DNA of 64,000 bases from Rhizobium leguminosarum (GTDB taxonomy: Bacteria; Pseudomonadota; Alphaproteobacteria; Rhizobiales; Rhizobiaceae), in the NCBI RefSeq assembly GCF_002953715.1, contig NZ_CP025013.1, positions 372,001 to 436,000 of the forward strand, read 5' to 3'. A program made the position numbers and the translations under genes. The stretch's first letter is position 1. The number at the start of each line of letters is the position of its first letter. This document shows positions 54,482 to 63,292 of this stretch, in pieces. The notes beneath the pieces are model-generated. The model did not search any database. It was not told the DNA's origin and saw nothing but the letters and a program-made list of their open reading frames with translations.

Positions 54482-55570
54482 ATGTACAACTCTATGGGGC
54501 AGGACTTGAACGATTCGACGGAGGTTAGCGACGATTGGCTTGGCCAGTCGCGCGATGTCTGTCGCGCGCGGATGTTGCGTTCGCACGGGGCTGATCGGAT
54601 GGCCTTGCTGCGCAGCTACATCCGGCTGAATGATGGTCGAATTAGCCTTGGGGACGTAGGTTTAGACCTCTCTAGCGAGGAACTCGCGACGGCAAGCCGT
54701 TTCGGGATCCAGGTTGCCAATGGAACGGCCAGGCTTACCGTTGAAGAGTGGAAGGACAGTTGCGGGAACTTCCGACCGCTCATTGACCTAGACTCGCACC
54801 TGCGCCGCAACGACGAGAGCTGTCCTGCAGACGCCGTTCTTCTACGACACACAACCCATTCGGGGTATCGTTCAAGCACTCAGAAATCCGCTGTACGGGC
54901 AATGCTTACCATGCCAGACGCAAGCAGTCTGATGGTCTGCATGCCAACCGGCGCTGGAAAAAGCCTCCTTTTCCAATTGGCCGCTCTCGTGGAGCGGGCA
55001 GCAGATCCAGGTGCCTGCGTTCTCGTTATCACCCCGACCATTTCGCTCGCCCTTGATCACCAGCGCACCTTGCACGGGATTCCGGGGCTGGAAAATGCTC
55101 GCGCACTTGTCGGCGTATCAACCGCGGCCGAGAGAAACGCTCGCCTTGAGACGTTGAACGCTCTCCGTCGAGGCGAAGTCCCCGTCCTCTTCCTGTCGCC
55201 AGAACTCGCGCTCGGTGACGCTCGCGCTGATCTTCTTGATGCCGCTGCCTCAGGCGATGAAAAATTGTCGCGGCTTGCAGGCCGGATCACGTCCGTCTTT
55301 ATTGACGAAGCTCATATCGTCGAGAGTTGGGGCCGAACGTTCCGGCCGGACTTTCAGCGACTTCCGTCTCTTTTTTCTGATCTCAGGCGCAGGCAACCGA
55401 AACTGAAGACCGTTCTGCTTTCGGCAACGCTTCCGCCGACCGCTCGAAAGGTCCTCCATCAGGCTTATGCGAGCGCCGGCGAGTGGCTGGAGATCGACGC
55501 GCGTGTGCCGCGCCGTGAGTTCGACATCGCGATCAAGTCTTTTCCCAATGACCTTGCCCCGTTGAAATAA
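54482..55570 (+). pseudogene. RecQ/DpdF-like DEAD/DEAH helicase, 3' end lost at IS element
   Basis: A 362-residue N-terminal part of a superfamily 2 helicase. The N-terminal 130 residues are unrecognised; then Walker A (VCMPTGAGKSLLFQLA), motif Ia (VLVITPTISLALDHQRT), the DEAH box (VFIDEAHIVESWGRTFRPDF) and motif III (TVLLSATLPP). The second helicase domain is missing: the frame ends at TAA 55568, about 45 bp before the IS3 orfA start. The GAGKS and WGRTFRPDF forms resemble DpdF helicases of 7-deazaguanine DNA modification islands, but no other dpd gene is near. The continuation is not in the window. Confidence 0.78.
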
Positions 55571-55613
55571 TCCATTTTGAAGTAAGCTCTGGCCCATTTG
55601 AGAGGACCAGAGG

Positions 55614-55880
55614 ATGAAGCGCAATCGTTTCACAGACGAACAGATCATCGGCATATTGAAGGAGCACGAGGCAGGCACGCCGGTCTCGGAGCTTTGCCGC
55701 AAGCATGGCGTCAGCGATGCCAGCATCTATAAATGGAAGGCCAAGTTCGGCGGCATGGAGGTGTCCGAGGCCAAGCGGCTGAAGACGCTTGAGGACGAGA
55801 ACACGAAGCTGAAGCGGCTTCTGGCGGATGCGATGCTCGACAATGCTGCCTTGAAAGACCTTCTGGGAAAGAAGTGGTGA
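55614..55880 (+). CDS. IS3-family transposase OrfA
   Basis: An 88-residue helix-turn-helix protein: FTDEQIIGILKEHEAGTPVS, ELCRKHGVSDASIYKWKAKF, then a leucine-rich coil (KTLEDENTKLKRLLADAM). GAGAGGACCAGAGG precedes the ATG. It overlaps orfB by 7 bp; in this family a -1 frameshift near the end makes the OrfAB transposase. Confidence 0.92.
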   Translation: MKRNRFTDEQIIGILKEHEAGTPVSELCRKHGVSDASIYKWKAKFGGMEVSEAKRLKTLEDENTKLKRLLADAMLDNAALKDLLGKKW

Positions 55881-56680
55881 CGCCCGCGGCCAAGCGGAAA
55901 GCTGTCGCGCATCTGATGAGCCATCATGAGATGAGCGAACGGCGGGCGTGTAAAGCCATTGGTTTTTGCCGAATGACGGTCCGTTACGAGACCAGGCGCG
56001 ACGATGATCATGAGCTTCGCGAGCGAATGAAGGCGTTGGCGCATGAACGTCGCCGCTTCGGATATCGACGCATTCATGTGCTGCTCCGGCGGGAGGGTCA
56101 CCTCGTGAACCACAAGAGGCTCTTCCGGCTCTATCGGGAGGAGAAACTGACGGTGCGCAAGCGCGGCGGTCGCAAGCGAGCGATAGGCACGCGAGCGCCG
56201 ATGCTGGTGCCGATGGTGGCCAATGATCGTTGGTCGCTAGACTTCGTGTCGGATCAGTTCACCGATGGGCGCAGGTTGCGGATTCTGACCGTCGTCGATG
56301 ATTGCACGAGGGAGTGCCTGGCGCTCGTCTCCGATACATCGCTTTCCGGTCTTCGCGTCGCACGGGAGCTTGACCGGATTATCGAGGAGCGCGGCAAGCC
56401 GAGGATGATCGTCAGCGACAACGGCAGCGAGTTCACCAGCAACGCGATCCTGCAATGGGCGGACCGGACCAAAGTTGACTGGCATTACATTGCGCCTGGC
56501 AAGCCTATCCAGAACGCTTTTATCGAAAGCTTCAACGGGCGGCTGCGAGACGAGTTCTTGAATGAAACTCTGTTCTCGTCGCTTGCTCACGCCCGGTCCG
56601 CGCTTTCAAACTGGCGTAGCGATTACAACGATCAACGCCCGCATTCAGGCCTTGGCTGGCTGACACCGGCCGAATTCGCT
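55874..56680 (+). pseudogene. IS3-family transposase OrfB, truncated and fused to Rhs DNA
   Basis: About 269 residues of a DDE transposase: HTH_21 region ERRRFGYRRIHVLLRREGHL, first Asp in NDRWSLDFVSDQFTDGRRLR, second Asp in MIVSDNGSEFTSNAILQW, Glu in NAFIESFNGRLRDEFLNE. The end at WLTPAEFA is close to the normal C-terminus. After that the frame continues in a non-native frame of the Rhs sequence to 57106. Activity may remain in the protein but the element lacks its right end. Confidence 0.85.
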
Positions 56681-57092
56681 CACCCAGAACGGCGCCACGG
56701 TGACCTTCGCCTATGGACCGGACGGATCACGGGTGAAGAAGAGCTGGGCCTTCGGTACGACGCTTTATCCCGACGCAAATGTCGAGATCGACCGAACGAC
56801 GCCTGGCACGGACATCTACACCATGTATCCGCATCCCGACGTCAAGATCGTCATGACCAACGGCAGTGGGACGTCGGCAAACTTCTTCCTGCACCGCGAC
56901 CATCTGGCCTCGGTGCGCCAGGTGACGAACGAAGGCGGCTATCGTGTCGAGCAGACCGGCTACGCCGCCTATGGCGAAGCCACCAACACCACGATGCAGG
57001 CCAAGAAGGGCTATATCGGCGAACGCTTCGATCCCGAAACCGGGCTGATGTATCTCAATGCCAGGTACTACGACCCGGCCTTCGGGCGATTT
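56680..57092 (+). repeat. Rhs core direct repeat copy 1
   Basis: Gapless copy (offset 5014) of 61694-62106, starting TCACCCAGAACGGCGCCACG and ending at the codons for PAFGR. Only scattered substitutions separate the two copies. The left border is exactly the junction with IS3 orfB. Confidence 0.9.
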
Positions 57093-57140
57093 CTCCCCAG
57101 GGATGATCAAGGTCCTGCAACTGCGTCGGACTCGCGATGA
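56682..57140 (+). pseudogene. Rhs core fragment with exchanged short tail
   Basis: An open fragment in the Rhs frame: RVKKSWAFGTTLYPDANVEI, FFLHRDHLASVRQVTNEGGY, then the Rhs-core end YIGERFDPETGLMYLNARYY and DPAFGRF. Complete Rhs proteins continue with ISPDDW-like sequence; here LPRDDQGPATASDSR follows and the frame stops at 57140. The 5' part of an Rhs gene is absent, so this is a remnant, probably left by tip-cassette recombination. Confidence 0.85.
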
Positions 57141-58081
57141 AACAGCTTCGCTTTGCCATCATCGCCGTCGCAGTGCTCGGCCTGTTTGGAGCGGCGGCAG
57201 AGGCAGTCGCTGCTGACCTGCCTGCCGCTACCATCGAGGCATTATTTGCGCCTGGGCGCGATCTCGCGGATGTTAAACTCACCGTTGACCATCTGGTCGA
57301 TGCCTCGGTGAATATCGAGACAGGTATTGCGATTATCGATCGAATGGCCGGGGAAGTAAGATCCATGCTGCCCGAAAACGCCGGTGGGGCGGAAGCGCTC
57401 GCGGCTCTGCGCCGCTACCTCTACAAACCCGGAGACTGGAACGGGGGCTTGGCGTTCAGCTATGATCAGGCTGATCCGCTCGGCACAAACCCCGTGAATC
57501 GCAAGCTGTCGCGCTATCTCGAAACGCGGCGCGGCAACTGCATCACCATGCCGATGCTGATGTTGTTCGTTGGAAAGCGCCTCGGCCTGAACATGACGCT
57601 GGCGCAAGCGCCTTTGCATCTGTTCATCAAGTATACCGATGACGACGGCAAGATCTGGAGCCTCGAAGCGACGAGCGGTGGCGGCTTTACGCGCGATGTC
57701 TGGTATCGCCAGAAATTGCCGATGTCTGACGAGGCTGTGTCGAACGGTGTCTATCTCAGGCCTCTGTCGCATGACGAGGCGGTAGCGGTCATCGGTTCGA
57801 CTTTGGTTGAGCATGCGCTGGAAACGGGCAACTACGAAAACGCGATTGCGATCTCCAATGTGCTTCTCAAGCATTATCCGAACTTCGCATATCTGCTTGC
57901 CAAGACAGGCAGTGCCTATGGCGGGCTGCTGCACCGCGATCTGGCAGGCAAGTACACACACATGGAAGATATCCCGGTCGAGCTCAAGGCCAAGGCCGAC
58001 GAATGGTACCGGCTGAACGGTGAGATCTTCGCCAGGGCCGAGGCACTCGGCTGGCGGCCAGACGATGGCCAGATTCAATAA
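57137..58081 (+). CDS. Secreted transglutaminase-like (SirB1-type) protein
   Basis: A 314-residue protein with a signal peptide ending near EAVAADLPAA. The papain-like core has the Cys in LETRRGNCITMPMLMLFVGK (about C135), the His in LAQAPLHLFIKYTDDDG (about H161) and the acidic residue in IWSLEATSGGGF. A TPR-like helical tail (ETGNYENAIAISNVLLKHYP) follows. It overlaps the Rhs remnant stop by 4 bp. Its place between two halves of Rhs end sequence suggests a mobile accessory cargo. It may modify or cleave a protein in the periplasm. Confidence 0.75.
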   Translation: MKQLRFAIIAVAVLGLFGAAAEAVAADLPAATIEALFAPGRDLADVKLTVDHLVDASVNIETGIAIIDRMAGEVRSMLPENAGGAEALAALRRYLYKPGDWNGGLAFSYDQADPLGTNPVNRKLSRYLETRRGNCITMPMLMLFVGKRLGLNMTLAQAPLHLFIKYTDDDGKIWSLEATSGGGFTRDVWYRQKLPMSDEAVSNGVYLRPLSHDEAVAVIGSTLVEHALETGNYENAIAISNVLLKHYPNFAYLLAKTGSAYGGLLHRDLAGKYTHMEDIPVELKAKADEWYRLNGEIFARAEALGWRPDDGQIQ

Positions 58082-58108
58082 CGAATAGATTTAAGCGGGG
58101 GCTTATTC

Positions 58109-58891
58109 ATGAGATTTTTTTCCAATGGGTTTCTGACCCGGGCTCTCAGTCTGATGCTCGTTTGCAGCATGCTGTCGGTATCGTTCGGATCGGGGGCGAA
58201 TGCACGGTTTATTTCACCGGACGACTGGAATCCTACCAAAAAGGGCGTTGGTACCAATCGTTATGCCTATGCCGAGAACGATCCAATTAACAAAAGTGAC
58301 GCTAATGGCCATGTAGCCATTGTTGATGACGCAATAGGGGTCGGGCTCGCGACGCTGGCGGTAGCAGCACTTTCCTATACCTATGCTGATGCCGCGGACG
58401 ACGGCAAGTTGAATGGTTCGGTTGGCGATGGTCTCGGGGTCGCAATTACCGACAGCTTTAGTGGGTTAAGCGATCGCTTATTCGGCATTGCAAAGGTGGA
58501 GGCGGAAGACTCGGGCAGCAAAACGAAATCACCGCCTAATCCCAATGGAGCGAAGGGTAGGGAGGATCACCAACAAAAAGTCAAGGAGCTAGCGGAGCAA
58601 GCCCAGGAAGAAGCGTTACCGGGGCAAACCGTCGTTGTTGAGGGAAAAATCAGTGCTGATGGATCAAATCGCCGTCCTGATGTTCAAATTCAAGACGAAA
58701 CTGGTGCAACCATTTCCGTGAAAGAAGCCGAGAGAAACCCCAATGGAAAAAGGAACAGAAATCGCGAAGCGGAGTATGATCGCCTTGGCATCAAAAATGA
58801 GACTTTTGGTGTGGGAAAAGGCGAGGGCAAAGGAAAAAGTGACAACAACGGTCGCGATTACGAAACGCAGCAAAAAAATCCGCGTCACTAA
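58109..58891 (+). CDS. Secreted orphan Rhs-tip toxin, putative restriction-endonuclease-like
   Basis: A 260-residue protein. A Sec signal peptide (LTRALSLMLVCSMLSVSFGS) is fused directly to the Rhs end motif ARFISPDDWNPTKKGVG and TNRYAYAENDPINKSDANGH. The C-terminal part has NRRPDVQIQDETGATISVKE followed by AERNPNGKRNRNREAEYDRL, a P-D-x(n)-V-K pattern that suggests a PD-(D/E)XK nuclease. The C-terminus is Lys/Gly/Asn-rich. It has no Rhs shell of its own, so it is either an orphan tip cassette or a stand-alone exported toxin. The next gene is a likely immunity gene. Confidence 0.65.
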   Translation: MRFFSNGFLTRALSLMLVCSMLSVSFGSGANARFISPDDWNPTKKGVGTNRYAYAENDPINKSDANGHVAIVDDAIGVGLATLAVAALSYTYADAADDGKLNGSVGDGLGVAITDSFSGLSDRLFGIAKVEAEDSGSKTKSPPNPNGAKGREDHQQKVKELAEQAQEEALPGQTVVVEGKISADGSNRRPDVQIQDETGATISVKEAERNPNGKRNRNREAEYDRLGIKNETFGVGKGEGKGKSDNNGRDYETQQKNPRH

Positions 58892-58911
58892 CTAATTAAC
58901 TGGATACCTGA

Positions 58912-59451
58912 ATGGCTGAGACACAGTTGGTTGTTACAGAAGAACGCTTAAACGAACTCATGGCTTTGATTTTTGCTCGATGCCAGGTTGCTGTAGACGG
59001 TGAGAGCAAAGTTATTCCGAACTTTGATGAAATACGGCATAGCGTCATGAATCGTATGGTACAGTTATTCGTTAAAAATTCCGTATTTTCTAAAGACGAT
59101 TTTACGTTTCGGGTCACTTCCAATAATGCTGCGAATCCAGGAGGCTATTTTGTAGATCAGTTTGCAGGTGGCGGTCACATCAAGATTCTGACGCTTCCAC
59201 TTTTCCTTGAAGAGAGGATTATATTTAGACTGGCGATTGCTTACCAAAGCTTTTATATTGATAGAAATGGGAAACATGTCGAACCTTCGAGGGAACTCAA
59301 AGAGTTCTACAATTTTCTAGTCAGTTTGTCAGGAAAAATGACCAAGAGAACGAAGATATTCGAAAATAGGTTTATGAAAGTACAGGTTGTCTTGTTGAAT
59401 GACGAGCGTAAATTGGTTGAAGCTGTAAAATGTTCATTCAAGAGACCCTAG
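58912..59451 (+). CDS. Putative immunity protein
   Basis: A 179-residue protein with no signal peptide and no recognised domain. The gene is distinctly AT-rich and begins 20 bp after the putative toxin gene on the same strand, the usual location and composition of immunity genes in Rhs loci. FVDQFAGGGHIKILTLPLFL and FRLAIAYQSFYIDRNGKH are visible. The call rests on position. Confidence 0.55.
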   Translation: MAETQLVVTEERLNELMALIFARCQVAVDGESKVIPNFDEIRHSVMNRMVQLFVKNSVFSKDDFTFRVTSNNAANPGGYFVDQFAGGGHIKILTLPLFLEERIIFRLAIAYQSFYIDRNGKHVEPSRELKEFYNFLVSLSGKMTKRTKIFENRFMKVQVVLLNDERKLVEAVKCSFKRP

Positions 59452-59605
59452 CCGTTCTTTGGCTAATCGTGAGCTGCAGGGATCTCTATTTTAATTATAA
59501 ATTTCGACTAAAAATTGTGGAAATTGCAAACATTTGGGAAGAGCGGGATGCACTCTGACAATCAGTAACGTATTATTTGCGTACAAGAAATGCGCGAGTC
59601 TTTCC

Positions 59606-60142
59606 ATGAAATCTGTGGTGCCTGTTTGTCTGCTCGGCTTGCTGTTGCTTGCCGCCTGTAGCTCTACGGATTCTGTTGAGGATGTCCTCGCAGTAAAACT
59701 GAATGAGTTGGATTCCACCGGCAAACCTCTTCCGGTGTCTCGTTATTCCTCACGAGTGATCGGCGGATCGCCTTCCGACCAGAGCTTCAACGGCGCCATC
59801 CATCAAGGCAGTGGGACTTTCGTATCCTATGGTGGTCCGCCGGTCTCGGTCGGGCAGCTTGCCAAAGGCGGAGACGGTTACAGTCTCAATCTCGTTGGAG
59901 CATCGGTTGCCGCCGCGGCCAAAAGCGTGTTGGGAGACACGCTTGGTCTGAACTACGTTGTGGATCCACGCGTTTCGGGAGCGGTGACGCTGCAGACGAC
60001 AAACCCCGTTTCGCGGGAGGCCTTGCTGGATATCTTCGAGGCGGCGCTGTCGGTCAATGGCGCCGTGGTCGTCAAGCGGAACGACAGCTATCAGATCGTT
60101 CCGTCACCTATGACGCCTACTGCCGGCCCTATGGCTATGTGA
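59606..60142 (+). pseudogene. GspD secretin N-terminal fragment fused to Rhs DNA
   Basis: A 178-residue open frame. The lipoprotein signal LLGLLLLAACSSTDSVED is followed by the N0-domain pattern of type II secretins: YSLNLVGASVAAAAKSVLGD, LGLNYVVDPRVSGAVTLQ and SREALLDIFEAALSVNGAVV. Homology stops at SYQIVPS, where the DNA switches to Rhs sequence in another frame at about 60103. The secretin pore is absent. The remaining N0 domain cannot form a secretin. Confidence 0.85.
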
Positions 60143-60288
60143 ATGCCGGATCAGGCAATTACGTCAACACCCGCTACGAGAACGAGGGCAGCCCGACGAC
60201 GCAGGCAGTGGTGACCTATTCGCCGAGGACCAACGCAACGGGAGACGTCTTCAGCCGCACTTATTATGACGGGCTCGGCCGACCCTAG
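60103..60288 (+). pseudogene. 5' remnant of the Rhs gene, ending in in-frame TAG
   Basis: In the frame of the main Rhs gene this stretch reads TYDAYCRPYGYVNAGSG, YSPRTNATGDVF and TYYDGLGRP, then TAG at 60286, then EVETPGA. The usual residue here is probably Trp (TGG to TAG). The upstream end is fused to GspD at about 60103. Confidence 0.85.
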
Positions 60289-60291
60289 GAG

Positions 60292-62829
60292 GTGGAGACG
60301 CCCGGCGCTTCTGCCACCGGCCCGGTTCGCATCACCGACACGGTGTATGACGCACGCGGAAACGTGCAGAAGACGTCATTGGTACGGTTCAAAGGCGAGA
60401 CGGAGCAATGGACGGTCAACAGCTATGATTGGCTGGATCGAGTGGTGAAGTCGGTCAATCCCGACAACAGTCAAAAACTCTACCAATACGCGGCGCAGTC
60501 TGCTCTCGTCGCCGACGTCACCAGGCTGCCGGTTTCCCTGGCGGTGATGACCGACGAGGAAAACCATCCGCATCGCAGCTATGCCGACGCGGACGGCAAT
60601 GTCATTGCGCTGCAGTCGCAGCTCGGCGCAAATTGGGTCACGGAAAACCGCAGCTATGACGTGCTTGGCCGTCTGCTGGGAGTGCGTGATCCCAAAGGCG
60701 CGCAATGGACCTACACCTACGATCTGCTCGGCAATCGTCTGACGGCAAGCGATCCGGATCTCGGCAACTGGTCCTATGCCTATGACGATGCCAACCGGCT
60801 GATCAGTCAGACGGATGCCCGCGGTGCCGTGACGACGATGGCCTATGACCAGATGGGACGTCTGATCCGCAAGGAGGTGACGGAACCGGGTGCGACGGCG
60901 GCAACGCTCATTGCCCAGAACAGCTATGACGAGCCCGCCGCCACCGGCTCATCGCACAATGCCGGCATGCTGACCAAGGCCGAGAATGGCAATGCGACGG
61001 TGACCTTCACCCGCTTTTATAACGGCGCCGGCGACAAGGTCACCACCCGCACGGTCATCGACGGCCTGGCGAGTTCGACCGCCGTCGAGCATGGGCCGAC
61101 CGGCAAGACCACGGCGATGAGCTATATGCCGACCACCCTCGTCGTCGGCAAGAGGACCTTGCCCTGGCTTTATAACGACGCCGATCTGCTTTCCAGGATC
61201 CCCGGACTGATCGACTCGACCAGCTACGAGGTCGACGGCCAGACGAAGACAATCACCTACATCAACGGCGTGACGACCACCTTCACCTATTCGCCTGCCA
61301 GGCGCTGGCTGGACCGGGTGACGACGGCGAAGGGGACGACGGTGCTGATGGACAATCAGTACACTCGCGACCTGCTCGGCCGGATCAAGACGATCACCGG
61401 TCTGACAGCCAACGACAACTGGACCTACGGCTATGACGATCTCTCTCGTCTGACCGGCGCCGACAATGCCGGCGACAACACGCTCGACGAAACCTACAGC
61501 TACGACACCAATCACAATCTTCTCTCGCGCACCCGGATCGGCGCCTATGTCTATCCGACGGCTCCGACGGCGGTGCGTCCACATGCGGCAACGCAGATCG
61601 GCGCCAAGACCATCGACTATGACGCCAACGGCAACATGGTCTCGGACGGCACCCGCACGCTAAGCTGGGATGCGTCCAACCGGCTGTCGACGGTCACCCA
61701 GAACGGCGCCACGGTGACCTTCGCCTATGGACCGGACGGATCACGGGTGAAGAAGAGCTGGGCCTTCGGTACGACGCTTTATCCCGACGCAAATGTCGAG
61801 ATCGACCGGACGACGCCTGGCACGGACATCTACACCATGTATCCGCATCCCGACGTCAAGATCGTCATGACCAACGGCAGCGGAACGTCGGCGAACTTCT
61901 TCCTGCATCGCGACCATCTGGCCTCGGTGCGTCAGGTGACGAACCAAAGCGGATATCGGGTCGAGCAGACCGGCTATGCCGCCTATGGCGAAGCCACCAA
62001 CACCACCTTCCAGACCAAGAAGAGCTATATCGGCGAGCGTTTCGATGCCGAAACCGGGCTGATGTATCTCAATGCGAGATACTATGATCCGGCATTCGGG
62101 CGCTTCATCTCGCCGGACGATTGGGACCCGACCAAGGAGGGCGTCGGCACAAACCGGTACAGCTACTCCCAAAACGATCCGGTGAATAAGTCCGATCCAA
62201 ACGGGCACGCATCGAACGGCTGGGGTCAACTCAGCGGAAATGGCTTCTTTAGCGATTTCATCGGCAGCCTTTATGGTCAAAATCCGCACAGTCGGCAAAG
62301 TGATCAAGTGCTGGCTGGCCGGGCCGGGAAAGACGTGAATGCAGCAACGATGAGAGTCGGGAAGGCAGTTGCAGACGAAACAGGTTTACCAGATATCTAT
62401 GATGGAATACGCCAAAGGGATCCATGGCGGGTAGGTGTCGGTGTTCTCACAGCTGCTTCACTTGTTGGCGGACCAGAAGGTAAGGTCGCTGGAAAGGTGG
62501 TGCTCGAGGCCGGTGAGAATCTTGTTTATCGCGCGGTGGATGCCGCTGGAGTGATGAGGTATGTCGGCATCACGAACAATTTTGAACGACGCGCCGCCGA
62601 GCACTTGAGTTCAAAAGGCATTGCTATTGATGCGATCCCGGGATTAAGTAATCTGTCTCGCGCAGATGCAAAGGCGGTCGAGCAAGTTCTCATTGAGAAG
62701 TTCGGCTTGTTCAAGGATGGCGGAATGATAAATAAAATCAATAGCATCGCTAAATCGAATCCCGCATATTCCGGAGCACTGGATCGCGGGGGTGAGCTAT
62801 TGAAACAGGTTGGTTATCCAGGGTACTGA
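60292..62829 (+). CDS. Rhs-repeat protein, 5' truncated, with GIY-YIG nuclease toxin tip
   Basis: An 845-residue open frame from GTG 60292, which follows the TAG. It contains many YD repeats (YDVLGRLLGVRD, YDLLGNRLTASD, YDDANRLISQTD, YDQMGRLIRKEV), the Rhs core end YIGERFDAETGLMYLNARYY and FGRFISPDDWDPT, and a polymorphic C-terminus. The tip is a GIY-YIG-type nuclease: LVYRAVDAAGVMRYVGITNN followed by FERRAAEHL at about residues 745-772. Rhs proteins package such toxins for delivery by type VI or other systems. Normal Rhs proteins are much longer; the N-terminal part is lost, so delivery is doubtful. Confidence 0.85.
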   Translation: METPGASATGPVRITDTVYDARGNVQKTSLVRFKGETEQWTVNSYDWLDRVVKSVNPDNSQKLYQYAAQSALVADVTRLPVSLAVMTDEENHPHRSYADADGNVIALQSQLGANWVTENRSYDVLGRLLGVRDPKGAQWTYTYDLLGNRLTASDPDLGNWSYAYDDANRLISQTDARGAVTTMAYDQMGRLIRKEVTEPGATAATLIAQNSYDEPAATGSSHNAGMLTKAENGNATVTFTRFYNGAGDKVTTRTVIDGLASSTAVEHGPTGKTTAMSYMPTTLVVGKRTLPWLYNDADLLSRIPGLIDSTSYEVDGQTKTITYINGVTTTFTYSPARRWLDRVTTAKGTTVLMDNQYTRDLLGRIKTITGLTANDNWTYGYDDLSRLTGADNAGDNTLDETYSYDTNHNLLSRTRIGAYVYPTAPTAVRPHAATQIGAKTIDYDANGNMVSDGTRTLSWDASNRLSTVTQNGATVTFAYGPDGSRVKKSWAFGTTLYPDANVEIDRTTPGTDIYTMYPHPDVKIVMTNGSGTSANFFLHRDHLASVRQVTNQSGYRVEQTGYAAYGEATNTTFQTKKSYIGERFDAETGLMYLNARYYDPAFGRFISPDDWDPTKEGVGTNRYSYSQNDPVNKSDPNGHASNGWGQLSGNGFFSDFIGSLYGQNPHSRQSDQVLAGRAGKDVNAATMRVGKAVADETGLPDIYDGIRQRDPWRVGVGVLTAASLVGGPEGKVAGKVVLEAGENLVYRAVDAAGVMRYVGITNNFERRAAEHLSSKGIAIDAIPGLSNLSRADAKAVEQVLIEKFGLFKDGGMINKINSIAKSNPAYSGALDRGGELLKQVGYPGY
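61694..62106 (+). repeat. Rhs core direct repeat copy 2
   Basis: Within the main Rhs gene. Gapless match to 56680-57092. It contains the hairpin-forming core region before the toxin tip, where tip exchange by homologous recombination usually occurs. Confidence 0.9.
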
Positions 62830-62830
62830 A

Positions 62831-63292
62831 ATGGCGAAGCTGAAGATAGGGGATGTTATAGAGATCAAAACCGTGAAAGGACTGGCCTACGCGCACTACG
62901 CGCATAAACATAAGCAATATGGAGCGTTGCTGCGCGTATTTGGAAGGCTCTTTCGTTCTCGGCCTGATAGCTTCACCGATCTAGTAAGCCAGCAACCGGC
63001 ATTTATGTGTTTCTTTCCGTTAAACGCAGCGGTTGATCAGTCTATTGTGACAATTGTTGACAATGTCGCGCTGTCATCTGATGCCAAGGAATTCCCCACG
63101 TTCCGAACCGGTATTGTGGACCCCGCTACGCGAAAGGTGGGTGCATGGTGGCTTTGGGATGGTGAGAAGGAATGGCGAATAGGGCAGCTACCTGCCGAAC
63201 TGCGTCACCTTCCCATTCGTGGTGTGTGGAACGATACGTTATTGATCGAGCGAATTGAATCTGGGTGGACTCCTGAAATAGACCCGACGTAG
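62831..63292 (+). CDS. Imm26-like immunity protein
   Basis: A 153-residue protein with the N-terminal pattern KLKIGDVIEIKTVKGLAYAH and YGALLRVFGRL that resembles Imm26 immunity proteins. FRTGIVDPATRKVGAWWLWD is in the second half. The start one base after the Rhs stop implies co-translation. It should bind and neutralise the GIY-YIG tip in the producing cell. Confidence 0.75.
   Translation: MAKLKIGDVIEIKTVKGLAYAHYAHKHKQYGALLRVFGRLFRSRPDSFTDLVSQQPAFMCFFPLNAAVDQSIVTIVDNVALSSDAKEFPTFRTGIVDPATRKVGAWWLWDGEKEWRIGQLPAELRHLPIRGVWNDTLLIERIESGWTPEIDPT

Larger units (their letters stand above)
55571..56680 (+). mobile_element. IS3-family insertion sequence, right end deleted
   Basis: Contains IS3-type orfA and orfB. 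The left end lies near the helicase break, around 55560-55575; the exact inverted repeat is not certain. On the right, orfB runs straight into Rhs DNA at 56680 with no terminal inverted repeat, so the right end has been lost by deletion or recombination. Confidence 0.8.
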
